Shown: piece after piece, positions 7,761 through 15,309 of the stretch
Layout of the letters: each line of letters starts with the position of its first letter
Numbering within the stretch: position 1 is the stretch's first letter
Position numbers and translations under genes: made by a program
The notes under the pieces: model-generated
Database searches by the model: none
The model's input: only the letters and a program-made list of their open reading frames with translations
Told to the model about the DNA's origin: nothing
Origin: Lachnospiraceae bacterium UBA3638
Lineage (GTDB): Bacteria; Bacillota; Clostridia; Lachnospirales; Lachnospiraceae
Direction: 5' to 3'
DNA: 15,309 nt
NCBI GenBank assembly: GCA_002373595.1
Contig: DFKT01000038.1
Location: 1-15,309 of the forward strand

Positions 7761-9923
7761 ATGAAAAAGAGCGAAACGACTAAGAGAAAAAGAATAAACG
7801 CCGCTAAGGATCTGAGAGCTCCCGAGTACTATACCAACAGGGAACTGTCCTGGATGCGATTCGACCAGAGGATACTTGGACTCGCAGAAAGAGAGGATAT
7901 CCCTCTTTTTGAGAGACTTAAATTCTTAAGCATCGTATCGTCCAACCTCGATGAATTCGTGATGGTCCGTGTGGGATCGCTCGTTGACATGATTCATGAG
8001 GATGTTAAGACGAGAGATATCGCAGGTATGACTGCAAATGAGCAACTCTCTGCCGTAACGGATGAGATACATGAACTCGTTGCGAAGCAGTACAGAGTAT
8101 ACAACAAGGAGCTCCTTCCGCTCTTAGAGGAGAATGGTCTGACCATAGTTGGCGATTACGATGATCTCACGGCTGATGAGAAGCGCTTTGCAGTTCAGTA
8201 TTTTGAAAATACTGTATATCCCGTGCTTACGCCGCTTGCGATAGACCCGTCGCATCCGTTCCCGCTTATTAAGAATCATGCCATAAATATCGGCGTCATC
8301 ATAAAGAAGGGTACTGAAGAGGAACAATATGCAACTGTGCAGGTTCCGTCCGTACTTTCCAGAGTTGTAGTACTCCCTGCGGGCAAGAGAGTTATCTTCC
8401 TAGAGGAGATAATACTTCATAATCTAAGCAGGCTTTTTGAGGGATATACCATAGTCACGGCATCCGTATATCGCATCACTAGAAACGGTGATGTAAGCAT
8501 AGACGAGGATGATACCAGTGACCTCCTTCATGAGATAGAGGAATCCATCAGGCAGAGACAGCGTGGTGAGACTTTGAGGCTCGAGAAGGCATCGGGTATG
8601 GATAAGAGACTTCTGTCATTTCTGACAGAGAGACTCGGAGTGGAGAAGTCGGAAGCTTATGATATAAACGGACCGCTTGATCTCACTGTATGTATGAAAC
8701 TGTATTCTCTTCCGGGATTTGATGATCTGAAAGCGGGAAAGTTCATCCCCCAGCCCGCACCTGAGTTTATGAGTGAAGAGTCTGAGGAGACTGATATATT
8801 TGAATGCATCAGAAAGGGAGATATACTCCTGCATCATCCGTATCAGTCCTTTGATCCCATAGTTGAATTCATAAAGCGCGCAGCGACTGATCCGGATGTA
8901 CTTGCTATCAAGCAGACTCTCTACCGTGTGAGCGGAAACTCGCCCATTATAGCTGCACTAGCGAGAGCTGCGGAGAACGGTAAGCAGGTAACGGTACTTG
9001 TAGAGCTTAAAGCCCGTTTCGATGAGGAACACAATATTGTCTGGGCGCGTATGCTTGAGAAAGCAGGCTGTCATGTAATATACGGACTCATGGGCCTTAA
9101 GACTCATAGCAAGATCACGCTCGTGGTCAGGATGGAAGATGACGGCATCAGGAGATATATCCACCTCGGTACAGGAAACTATAATGATGCTACGGCAAAG
9201 ATATATACCGATATCGGAATGCTCACATGTCGAGAGGCTATTGGAGAGGATGCGACTGCTGTCTTTAACATGCTCTCCGGATACTCGGAGCCTGACAGAT
9301 GGAACGCACTCTCCGTAGCACCGTACTGGCTTAAGGATCGTATGCTTTATCTCATAGAAAGAGAAGCGGAGAATGCTAAGGCAGGCAAGAAGTCCGGTAT
9401 CATGGCCAAGATGAATTCACTCTCCGATCCGGATATCATAGAGGCGCTCTACAAGGCAAGTAACGCAGGGGTCAAGATCGACCTCATAGTCAGAGGTATA
9501 TGCTGCCTGAAGGTGGGCATAGAGGGAGTGAGTGAGAATATATCGGTGCGCTCGATAGTAGGAAACTTTCTCGAGCACGCGAGAATATTCTGCTTTAACA
9601 ATGATGATAAGCCAGAGGTCTACTGCGGAAGTGCGGACTGGATGCCGAGAAACCTGGACAGACGAGTGGAGATAGTGTTCCCTGTAACGGAGTCTGCACT
9701 TAAAGAGAGACTTATCGGTATACTTGAAACACAGCTGAAGGATAATGTCGGCGCATATGAGCTTACTGCGGACAGCAGAGATTATGTGCGTGTAAGCCGC
9801 GGCAGAGGTAAACGCATCAGCTCGCAGGAAGCATTTGTCGAGGCTGCAAAGCAGATGGCAGAGGCTGAGAAAGAAGAGGATAAAGGCGGAAGGAGAAGGT
9901 TTAAACCGGTTAATGCTCGATGA
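7761..9923 (+). CDS. ppk1: Polyphosphate kinase 1
   Basis: Makes inorganic polyphosphate from ATP, reversibly, through a phosphohistidine intermediate, at the cytoplasm or inner membrane face. The 720-residue length fits the family. The N-terminal domain has NRELSW (26-31) and SSNLDEF (60-66). In the catalytic half, R389 (LYRV), R419 (ARFDEE), the phosphorylated histidine H449 (GLKTHSK) and the second histidine H606 (FLEHAR) correspond to E. coli R375, R405, H435 and H592 with a constant offset of 14, so all four key residues are kept. RSIVGNFLEHAR (598-609) is a hallmark block. The C-terminus is extended by a Lys/Glu/Arg-rich tail of about 40 residues. AGGAAG at 7748-7753 serves as ribosome binding site. 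It sits 2 bases after the Ppx-like gene and overlaps the next membrane protein gene by 4 bases. No sign of damage. Confidence 0.97.
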   Translation: MKKSETTKRKRINAAKDLRAPEYYTNRELSWMRFDQRILGLAEREDIPLFERLKFLSIVSSNLDEFVMVRVGSLVDMIHEDVKTRDIAGMTANEQLSAVTDEIHELVAKQYRVYNKELLPLLEENGLTIVGDYDDLTADEKRFAVQYFENTVYPVLTPLAIDPSHPFPLIKNHAINIGVIIKKGTEEEQYATVQVPSVLSRVVVLPAGKRVIFLEEIILHNLSRLFEGYTIVTASVYRITRNGDVSIDEDDTSDLLHEIEESIRQRQRGETLRLEKASGMDKRLLSFLTERLGVEKSEAYDINGPLDLTVCMKLYSLPGFDDLKAGKFIPQPAPEFMSEESEETDIFECIRKGDILLHHPYQSFDPIVEFIKRAATDPDVLAIKQTLYRVSGNSPIIAALARAAENGKQVTVLVELKARFDEEHNIVWARMLEKAGCHVIYGLMGLKTHSKITLVVRMEDDGIRRYIHLGTGNYNDATAKIYTDIGMLTCREAIGEDATAVFNMLSGYSEPDRWNALSVAPYWLKDRMLYLIEREAENAKAGKKSGIMAKMNSLSDPDIIEALYKASNAGVKIDLIVRGICCLKVGIEGVSENISVRSIVGNFLEHARIFCFNNDDKPEVYCGSADWMPRNLDRRVEIVFPVTESALKERLIGILETQLKDNVGAYELTADSRDYVRVSRGRGKRISSQEAFVEAAKQMAEAEKEEDKGGRRRFKPVNAR

Positions 9924-11794
9924 ATTATAGAGTAGACAAAAAAACATTAATATATTCGCTTATAACATCTTTTATTTCTTCGTGGGTTATTCAATCGGGA
10001 AGGCTGGGAATATGTCCTTTGGAGCATACTTCTAACATCCCCCTTTTAAGGATTCTCTTTACTGCGTTTGATCAAATGAGTGCGCCAGGATTCCCGAGTT
10101 TGTTTATCTTTGTTGGATTGGCGATGATCAGTTATTATGCCGGAATTAAATCCAGGAGAAAGTATATCACGGGATTATCTGCGTGGTTTGCCGCATTTGT
10201 CGTTGCGGGAATGAGCTTAGAACTTACGAGTTCCTTTATGGGGATAATCAGACATGATATCACAAGGTGGTCTCAGCTGTTGCTTTCGTGCATTTATTTT
10301 GCAGGTTATTTCTTCGCCTTTAGGGCAATGATGAACTTCGCTTTTGCCGTTAAGGATAAGATTGTTTTAGGCTATGATAATTCTTCTCATGGCAAATTCG
10401 GAAGATTTATATTTCTAGATCATCCATTTGCCGGTCCTTTTTTTACCTTTTTAATATTGGGATTGCCGGTTTTGATATTCTATTATCCCGGTCCTTTGCA
10501 AGCTGATTCGCATTTGTCGTTGGCTTTTTATTTCTCAGGTGCTAATAAGAATAATTTTCAACCGGTTTTGGTTACGGAAATTTCCGGAATGTGTATTGAA
10601 GTGGCTAGGAAACTCGGATTATCAGATTCTTTTGGATTGTTTTTGTATGACTTTCCGCAATATATGCTTCAAATTTTTGGATTCTCGTATGGAATGTGGA
10701 TTATGTCCAGGTTCAAACTTCCTGCGTTTCTCAGATGGTTTTCGTTAGCGTTTCTTGGATTTACGCCATTCTTTTATCTGTGGGGATATACGTTTTCAAA
10801 GGATGGGTATTACTATATATTCTTTATGCTACTCACCATGGCGGTGACAGATGCTTTTCTTGATTCGCCAATGCCACAATATACATTATCATTAATTTCG
10901 TTTATATCTGCGGCTGGGGTTACTGCTTTTAGGAGAGAGGGATTGTATGTCATTTTTCCTTTTCTGATAATTTCGCTAATAGTAAAGAAAAATAGAAAGC
11001 TTGTTTTTTTTGTGGGAATTGTCGGAAGCGTATTACTGTTTGTAGCTTCGTCTGCTTTCTTAAAAGTTAACAATGGTGAAAAAGCCCCGATTCGTGAATC
11101 GTTGTCGATGCAGACAGCTCAAACTGCATATTATGCATTGCTATATCCGGGAGACATTACGGCGGAGGAAGAGGATGTCTTACTGAGAGCGTTTGGGAAA
11201 GAAAGCATTCGGGAAGTGGCTGATCTATGGAATAATCGAAATGCGGATAGAATTAAGAAATCATTCGTTCCACAAAGTGATAGTGAAGAATTGTATAAAG
11301 AGTATATGGAAGTGTGGAAAAATCAGTTCAAGAGGCATCCCGGAACATATATTGTTGCCAACTTAGCAAGAAGCAGTGCACTTATGCTGCCAACGATCAA
11401 ACCTGTTGGATATGATGATTGGTGGGGATATGCGATTTTCTATATTCTCAATGGTGAAAAATTAAAAGATGAGTATGTGGATATGGAGTTTGGAATAAAG
11501 AGTACCTATGGCAGAGAGGCGATAAAGAAAACTATCTGGGGAATGCCGCAGATCCCTATTGTATCTATCTTTATGTGCCCAGGGTTTTATGCGTGGGCAA
11601 TAACCTTCTTGTTTGTTTACGTTATCAATAACCGTAAGTGGAATAGGCTTGTGATTTTATTTCCGCAGATAGTTATTATAGTTGGTCTTGTTTTGGGACC
11701 GATGAATGGTTATACAAGGTATATGCTTCCAATAATGTGTCTGTTTCCGTTTGATGTTATGGTGTGTTTTGTGAGAGAAAGAATTGAGGTGTGA
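9920..11794 (+). CDS. DUF6020-like polytopic membrane protein (possible GT-C-type)
   Basis: A 624-residue protein with roughly a dozen membrane segments. The central part matches the pattern I associate with DUF6020, an uncharacterised Bacillota family: YYPGPLQADS (188-197), a following F-Q-P-V-L-V-T block (213-219, where relatives often have HHP), the helix around FGFSYGMWIM, and FSKDGYYY with K294-D295 (292-299). The acidic residue D196 just after the second group of helices and the K-D pair are candidates for active-site residues on the outer face, as in GT-C enzymes, but this is inference. A soluble stretch lies at about 390-480. The ATG overlaps the ppk1 stop by 4 bases and the nearest GGAG is about 20 bases upstream, so translation probably depends on coupling to ppk1. 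Base composition is low (bases 10441-10500 have 21 G/C in 60) compared with ppk1 (32 in 60 at 9241-9300). It could also be a transporter or flippase. Confidence 0.84.
   Translation: MNYRVDKKTLIYSLITSFISSWVIQSGRLGICPLEHTSNIPLLRILFTAFDQMSAPGFPSLFIFVGLAMISYYAGIKSRRKYITGLSAWFAAFVVAGMSLELTSSFMGIIRHDITRWSQLLLSCIYFAGYFFAFRAMMNFAFAVKDKIVLGYDNSSHGKFGRFIFLDHPFAGPFFTFLILGLPVLIFYYPGPLQADSHLSLAFYFSGANKNNFQPVLVTEISGMCIEVARKLGLSDSFGLFLYDFPQYMLQIFGFSYGMWIMSRFKLPAFLRWFSLAFLGFTPFFYLWGYTFSKDGYYYIFFMLLTMAVTDAFLDSPMPQYTLSLISFISAAGVTAFRREGLYVIFPFLIISLIVKKNRKLVFFVGIVGSVLLFVASSAFLKVNNGEKAPIRESLSMQTAQTAYYALLYPGDITAEEEDVLLRAFGKESIREVADLWNNRNADRIKKSFVPQSDSEELYKEYMEVWKNQFKRHPGTYIVANLARSSALMLPTIKPVGYDDWWGYAIFYILNGEKLKDEYVDMEFGIKSTYGREAIKKTIWGMPQIPIVSIFMCPGFYAWAITFLFVYVINNRKWNRLVILFPQIVIIVGLVLGPMNGYTRYMLPIMCLFPFDVMVCFVRERIEV
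11786..11791 (+). promoter_or_regulatory. Ribosome binding site supporting the TTG start at 11798
   Basis: GAGGTG, 6 bases before TTG 11798, is the strongest Shine-Dalgarno match near this junction. It overlaps the last codons of the upstream gene. Together with the N-terminal similarity of the product to copy A (MKxKR followed by a helix) it decides in favour of the rare TTG start. Confidence 0.7.
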
Positions 11795-11797
11795 TTT

Positions 11798-13714
11798 TTG
11801 AAAGAAAAGAGAATAAGTAAACTGCTTGAAATATTGATAGGTTTTTTAAAAACTTTGATGATTGCATGGATCATGTCATTGATTGCGGTGCTGATAATGA
11901 CGCTTGCGTTTAGCGTGCCGTTGAATTGTGAGAATTATGAGCGCACCATTCAAATTGGTGAGACAGAAGGATTTTATATTGATGTGTTGGAGCACATTCC
12001 AAGTTTTGAGAAGTACTTTACTATGTACGAACCCGGAACTATACCGGTCGCTGATGATATCCGTGGTTTTAGGATTGCAGATGATCATTCTGGATATAAT
12101 GCACTTGAGAACGCGATGTATTGCAACACGCGCCCTAGGTATTGGCATGGATATGCTGCAGTTATGAGGATCCTTCTTTTATGGTTTGACTATAAAGAAA
12201 TGCGTTTTCTGAATCTTATTTTTCAGCTTTTTCTTGTTATCCTGTTGTTCGTTATGATTAGGGATAAGGGATACAAGAAGATTGCATGGTTGATTATGGT
12301 CTGGTATGCCTTGATGATGCCAATATCAACAGCGACTTGCCTGGTGTATGGATATGCGGTGGATGCTATTTTGATTTCCTCGATATTGGTTGCGAGATAT
12401 GGTGATAAGATTTGGAATAATTGTTCCGTTCTGGTTATGTCGTTTTCTTGCATCGGCTGTGTGACCTGTTTTTTTGATCTTTTAATTTTTTCTCCAATCG
12501 GATGGGCCGCACCGGTGGCTATGGCTGTATTACTGTATGGGAGAGAGGATTCTGCCGGAGATAATTTAATTAAAACAATAAGATCTGCATTGGCGTGGGT
12601 GATTGGATATGGTTTTTTTTGGTTCTTAAAAATGCTATATGCGGAATTGATCCTAGCAGACAAAGGCGGAAAAGGTGTAATTGATAGGGCGTTAGATGAG
12701 GCATTGTGGAGTGCGGGTGGTACGCAAGAAAGAGCAAATAATCTTGTAAATGGTATTTCAGAAAGGTTTTCAGCGGTTGCAACAGAATATAAACACTACA
12801 CATACAGCATATATGTTTTGGTTATTGTAATTATAACAGCGATTGTTGCGTGTATGTTTATCTCCCGAGGAATTCGCAAAGATGGTAGACAATTTTCAAT
12901 TATGTGTGTCACGCTTTCTCCTGTAATTTGGGTGTTTGTAATAAATGCTGCAACAAAGGCCCATCATATTTTCGATTATAGATTAATGAGTACGGAAATA
13001 TGCGGTGCCTTAGCTATGATTATACTGTCTTTGCCTGATGAAAGTGGAACAGAAAATAAAAAAATTATCGATTTTCATGACCGCAAAACTAAATGGCGTA
13101 TAATTCTTGCTATGGGCTGTGGAATAGCAGGATTGATACTAGCTTCATGCATCAAAGAAGATCAGGAGGTCAAGAATGCAGATAATCCTTTAATCCAAGA
13201 TTATGATATTAAAGGTACAGTTGTAAAAATGGATTTTTACCCGGGGTGCAGGGAGCTATATAAAATAGGTGTTTCAATCACTCCTGTTTCTTCAGATGGT
13301 GAATATAGTATTTCTCTATTTGAACAAAGCATAAGAAAGGATGCCGTCTGCGTTTCGGCTTCTGCTTTTGAAGAGAACAACTGGCAGGTATTAGATGTTG
13401 ATTGGGATTTTGATCTAAGAAAAAAATATGAGATTGAGATTAAATATGAGGGCGATTCTGAATTTGGTACGTTGGCTATTGTGCCAAAAGGAGCTGAGTC
13501 GATAAATGAATTTCATAATCTTACTATAGACGGTAATGGAGATGAGGGACAGCTTGTGACCTGGCTTTGTTACAAAAGGAGACCGTCAAGGAAAGATATG
13601 TTGATCTACGGGACGATATATTCCGGGTTTATTGCAGCGCTGTTAATATGTTTGTATAATTTGTTCGATGTAAATGGATTGAAAAAGAAATATGAAAAAA
13701 GAAAAGACACCTAA
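11798..13714 (+). CDS. Large polytopic membrane protein, copy B (paralogue of the 4315-6201 product)
   Basis: A 638-residue membrane protein of unrecognised family, clearly related to copy A along its whole length. Shared features in the same order are: N-terminal MKxKR and first helix; P-V/L-N-x-x-x-Y at the start of the outer loop; A-L-x-N-A-M/I before P-R-Y-W-H-G (113-118); R-F-x-x-x-I-x-Q in the next helix; C-x-I-G-C-V-x-C (218-224; copy A has C-M-I-G-C-V-A-C); L-Y-G-x-E-x-S; a beta-rich outer region (about 450-590) with an S-A-S motif; and R-R-P-x-R-x-D before the last helix. Overall identity looks low, so the duplication is old or the copies arrived separately. The tail is Lys-rich. The start is TTG with GAGGTG 6 bases upstream, and the gene is 3 bases after its neighbour. 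Likely a GT-C-type transferase or another envelope assembly protein; function not established. Composition is AT-rich (24 G/C in 60 at 12841-12900). Confidence 0.83.
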   Translation: MKEKRISKLLEILIGFLKTLMIAWIMSLIAVLIMTLAFSVPLNCENYERTIQIGETEGFYIDVLEHIPSFEKYFTMYEPGTIPVADDIRGFRIADDHSGYNALENAMYCNTRPRYWHGYAAVMRILLLWFDYKEMRFLNLIFQLFLVILLFVMIRDKGYKKIAWLIMVWYALMMPISTATCLVYGYAVDAILISSILVARYGDKIWNNCSVLVMSFSCIGCVTCFFDLLIFSPIGWAAPVAMAVLLYGREDSAGDNLIKTIRSALAWVIGYGFFWFLKMLYAELILADKGGKGVIDRALDEALWSAGGTQERANNLVNGISERFSAVATEYKHYTYSIYVLVIVIITAIVACMFISRGIRKDGRQFSIMCVTLSPVIWVFVINAATKAHHIFDYRLMSTEICGALAMIILSLPDESGTENKKIIDFHDRKTKWRIILAMGCGIAGLILASCIKEDQEVKNADNPLIQDYDIKGTVVKMDFYPGCRELYKIGVSITPVSSDGEYSISLFEQSIRKDAVCVSASAFEENNWQVLDVDWDFDLRKKYEIEIKYEGDSEFGTLAIVPKGAESINEFHNLTIDGNGDEGQLVTWLCYKRRPSRKDMLIYGTIYSGFIAALLICLYNLFDVNGLKKKYEKRKDT

Positions 13715-15092
13715 AGTAAAAGAAAAGAAAAGAAGAAAGCATGTACCCGGGGAATTCTCTTCATCAAGAGTCATCCGCTGGGAGAAGCTGGACAATACTG
13801 CGAACCTGTTCCCTGTCATAGCAAGTGAAGGTACGACGAATGTATATCGTATCAGCGTTACTCTTTCGGAGGAGATCAATCCGGAGATACTGCAGGAGGC
13901 ACTTGATCTTGTACTTCCAAGGTTTGATGGATTTAACGTCAGGCTTCGCGAAGGGTTCTTCTGGTATTATTTTGAGGAGAATGGTAAGCCTGCTCCGAGA
14001 GTGACAAAAGAGACTGAGTTTCCGTGCAGATATATCCATGCGAATAAGAATAACAGCTACCTGTTCCGCGTGACCTACTACGAGAAGAGGATAAACCTCG
14101 AAGTATTCCATGTGCTCACGGACGGAATGGGCGGTATCAATTTTATCAGGGAACTTGCTTATCAGTACTTAAGACTTGTCCATCCGGAACTCAGAAATAA
14201 CGGAGATACTCTTTCGGAAGGAACCAGTTTAAACAGAGAGGACAGCTTCGTCAGAAACTTCCGCGAGAAGAAGCCGAGATTATTCCAAAGTCAGAAGGCA
14301 TTTCTCATAAGGGGTGAGGAACTTCCTGACGGAGAACTGGGACTTATACACGGATATCTGCCTTTTGACCAGCTTAAGGCTGCGACTAAGAGATACAGTG
14401 TATCTATCAATGAATATCTCGTAGCGGTATTTGCTTACAGCACATACAAGGAAGCTTATAGGGGCGGAAAGAAGGCAAAGGCCATTAGGATAGCTGTGCC
14501 TGTCAATCTCAGGCCTTACTATGATTCCGTGACCACGAAGAACTTCTTCGTCATCGTATCTGCGACGTTTGATCCGAGAAATGACAAGGAGAAGGCGATA
14601 GAGAACAGAAAGAAGTATAGCGTTTCCTGCGACAGTGAGAAGGAGTTTGGTGAGTATACCTTTGAGGATGTGCTTCATATCGTGGCGGATGATCTCCGAA
14701 GCCAGATTAATAAGGAGCATCTCGAGAACCTCTTCTCATACGGTGTAGCTAATCAGGAGAATCTCTTCCTGCGCTGTTTCCCTCTTCCGATAAAGCGTAT
14801 TGCAATGAAATTCGTATATAATATGTCTGCACTTGCTCATACGACTACGATCACCAATATAGGCCGTATCCCTGTGGACAAGGCATATGAGCAGTATATA
14901 ACGGCATTCCATGCTTTCCTTACGATGTCCAAGGGGCAGATGATGAAGGGAACCATATGCTCGTACGGTGATAATCTGACATTTACATTCAGTACGAGGA
15001 TAGCGGATACAGCGATAGAGAGGACGTTTTTCAGACAGCTGGTATCGGACGGCATTGAGCCTTCTGTGGAGACAAACGGAGAATTTGTATGA
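13692..15092 (+). CDS. HxxxDG acyltransferase, alcohol acetyltransferase/condensation-like
   Basis: A 466-residue protein of the CoA-dependent acyltransferase (BAHD/condensation) superfamily. The catalytic motif is HVLTDGMGG with H140, D144 and G145, and the second half carries TTITNIGRI (385-393), which matches the position of the structural motif of the second subdomain. I associate this layout with clostridial proteins annotated as alcohol acetyltransferase; acceptor and acyl donor are unknown. There is no signal peptide or membrane helix, so it is cytoplasmic, but the first 20 residues are extremely Lys/Arg-rich and might bind membranes or nucleic acid. The start is effectively forced: an in-frame TGA lies at 13680-13682 and no other ATG, GTG or TTG occurs before the conserved region. 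It therefore overlaps the upstream gene by 23 bases and has only a weak A-rich leader, implying coupled translation. Composition returns to that of the older genes (28 G/C in 60 at 14521-14580). Confidence 0.84.
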   Translation: MKKEKTPKVKEKKRRKHVPGEFSSSRVIRWEKLDNTANLFPVIASEGTTNVYRISVTLSEEINPEILQEALDLVLPRFDGFNVRLREGFFWYYFEENGKPAPRVTKETEFPCRYIHANKNNSYLFRVTYYEKRINLEVFHVLTDGMGGINFIRELAYQYLRLVHPELRNNGDTLSEGTSLNREDSFVRNFREKKPRLFQSQKAFLIRGEELPDGELGLIHGYLPFDQLKAATKRYSVSINEYLVAVFAYSTYKEAYRGGKKAKAIRIAVPVNLRPYYDSVTTKNFFVIVSATFDPRNDKEKAIENRKKYSVSCDSEKEFGEYTFEDVLHIVADDLRSQINKEHLENLFSYGVANQENLFLRCFPLPIKRIAMKFVYNMSALAHTTTITNIGRIPVDKAYEQYITAFHAFLTMSKGQMMKGTICSYGDNLTFTFSTRIADTAIERTFFRQLVSDGIEPSVETNGEFV

Positions 15093-15309
15093 AGTATTGT
15101 AAGAACTGTGGTGTAAAGATACTCGATCCGACCGACAGATGCCCTTTCTGCAGGTGCGTGGTGACGGAGACGGGTGAGAAGGATAAAGCATCTGAAGAGA
15201 TACGCAATGAGGGAGCATCGAGCGACAATAATGCATCAGGCGGCATGTACCCTGATGCACGTGTTGCCACTAGGAAATTCAGACTCCTTGAGAGTATATT
15301 CCTCTTTGT
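15089..15309 (+). CDS. Zinc-ribbon protein, DUF6320-like, 5' part (3' end outside window)
   Basis: Only the first 73 codons are present. The product begins MKYCKNCG and has a four-cysteine zinc ribbon, C4, C7, C18 and C21 (CxxC, 10 residues, CxxC), then a polar Glu/Asn/Ser-rich linker to about residue 57, and the beginning of a more hydrophobic stretch at the window edge (RLLESIFLF). A zinc ribbon, an acidic linker and membrane helices, placed right after an HxxxDG acyltransferase, fits DUF6320 proteins, which I recall occurring beside such acyltransferases; the membrane part is not visible here, so the assignment is tentative. The ATG overlaps the upstream stop by 4 bases and has GGAGAA about 5 bases before it. 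The pairing suggests that the two proteins act together, with the ribbon protein possibly as a membrane partner. Confidence 0.78.
   Translation, partial: MKYCKNCGVKILDPTDRCPFCRCVVTETGEKDKASEEIRNEGASSDNNASGGMYPDARVATRKFRLLESIFLF

Noticed and set aside
8612..8629. Perfect 7-base inverted repeat TCTGTCA/TGACAGA with a 4-base loop
   Set aside because: Inside ppk1 in a conserved coding stretch, with no T-run and no matching copy seen elsewhere; most likely chance.
4315..13714. The two paralogous membrane genes as arms of a composite mobile element
   Set aside because: No transposase, terminal inverted repeats or target duplications are visible, and the two copies have diverged strongly at both protein and DNA level.

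Overview
The window is one unbroken, single-strand run of eleven genes (nine complete, one cut at each edge), all on the + strand. It looks chromosomal and fits a mid-GC member of the Bacillota, class Clostridia, probably a Lachnospiraceae-like gut or rumen anaerobe. This rests on family content (DUF5050 repeat protein, AroQ-PDT-ACT P-protein, DUF815 AAA ATPase, Ppx/GppA-like protein beside Ppk1, DUF6020-like membrane protein, HxxxDG acyltransferase next to a DUF6320-like zinc-ribbon protein), GGAG-type ribosome binding sites, and heavy use of AGA/AGG for Arg and ATA for Ile. The placement is a judgement from memory, not a search result.

Layout. Bases 1-867: 3' end of a DUF5050-type repeat protein with a strict 39-residue period. 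868-2010: bifunctional chorismate mutase/prephenate dehydratase (pheA). 2010-3359: AAA ATPase of the DUF815 type. 3374-4318: polyprenyl-phosphate-type family 2 glycosyltransferase with two C-terminal membrane helices. 4315-6201: large polytopic membrane protein (copy A). 6202-7758: divergent Ppx/GppA-like protein. 7761-9923: polyphosphate kinase Ppk1. 9920-11794: DUF6020-like polytopic membrane protein. 11798-13714: second polytopic membrane protein (copy B), a clear paralogue of copy A. 13692-15092: HxxxDG acyltransferase. 15089-15309: start of a zinc-ribbon (DUF6320-like) protein. The largest gap between genes is 14 bases; most junctions abut or overlap by 1-23 bases. I see no promoter, terminator, RNA gene, insertion sequence or CRISPR array.

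How the genes may work together. Two themes are interleaved: intracellular metabolism (phenylalanine synthesis, polyphosphate) and envelope glycan work (a lipid-linked sugar synthase plus three large membrane proteins that could be GT-C-type glycosyltransferases). The three large membrane genes are visibly more AT-rich than their neighbours, which suggests a faster-evolving or acquired envelope module threaded through an older operon. The points most worth following are the copy A/copy B family, marked by a shared P-R-Y-W-H-G motif and an extracytoplasmic beta-rich C-terminal domain, and the Ppx-like protein, in which the position of the usual catalytic glutamate is a glutamine although the gene is paired with an apparently intact ppk1. 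Whether this is an unrecognised system linking polyphosphate with surface glycan assembly cannot be decided from sequence alone.
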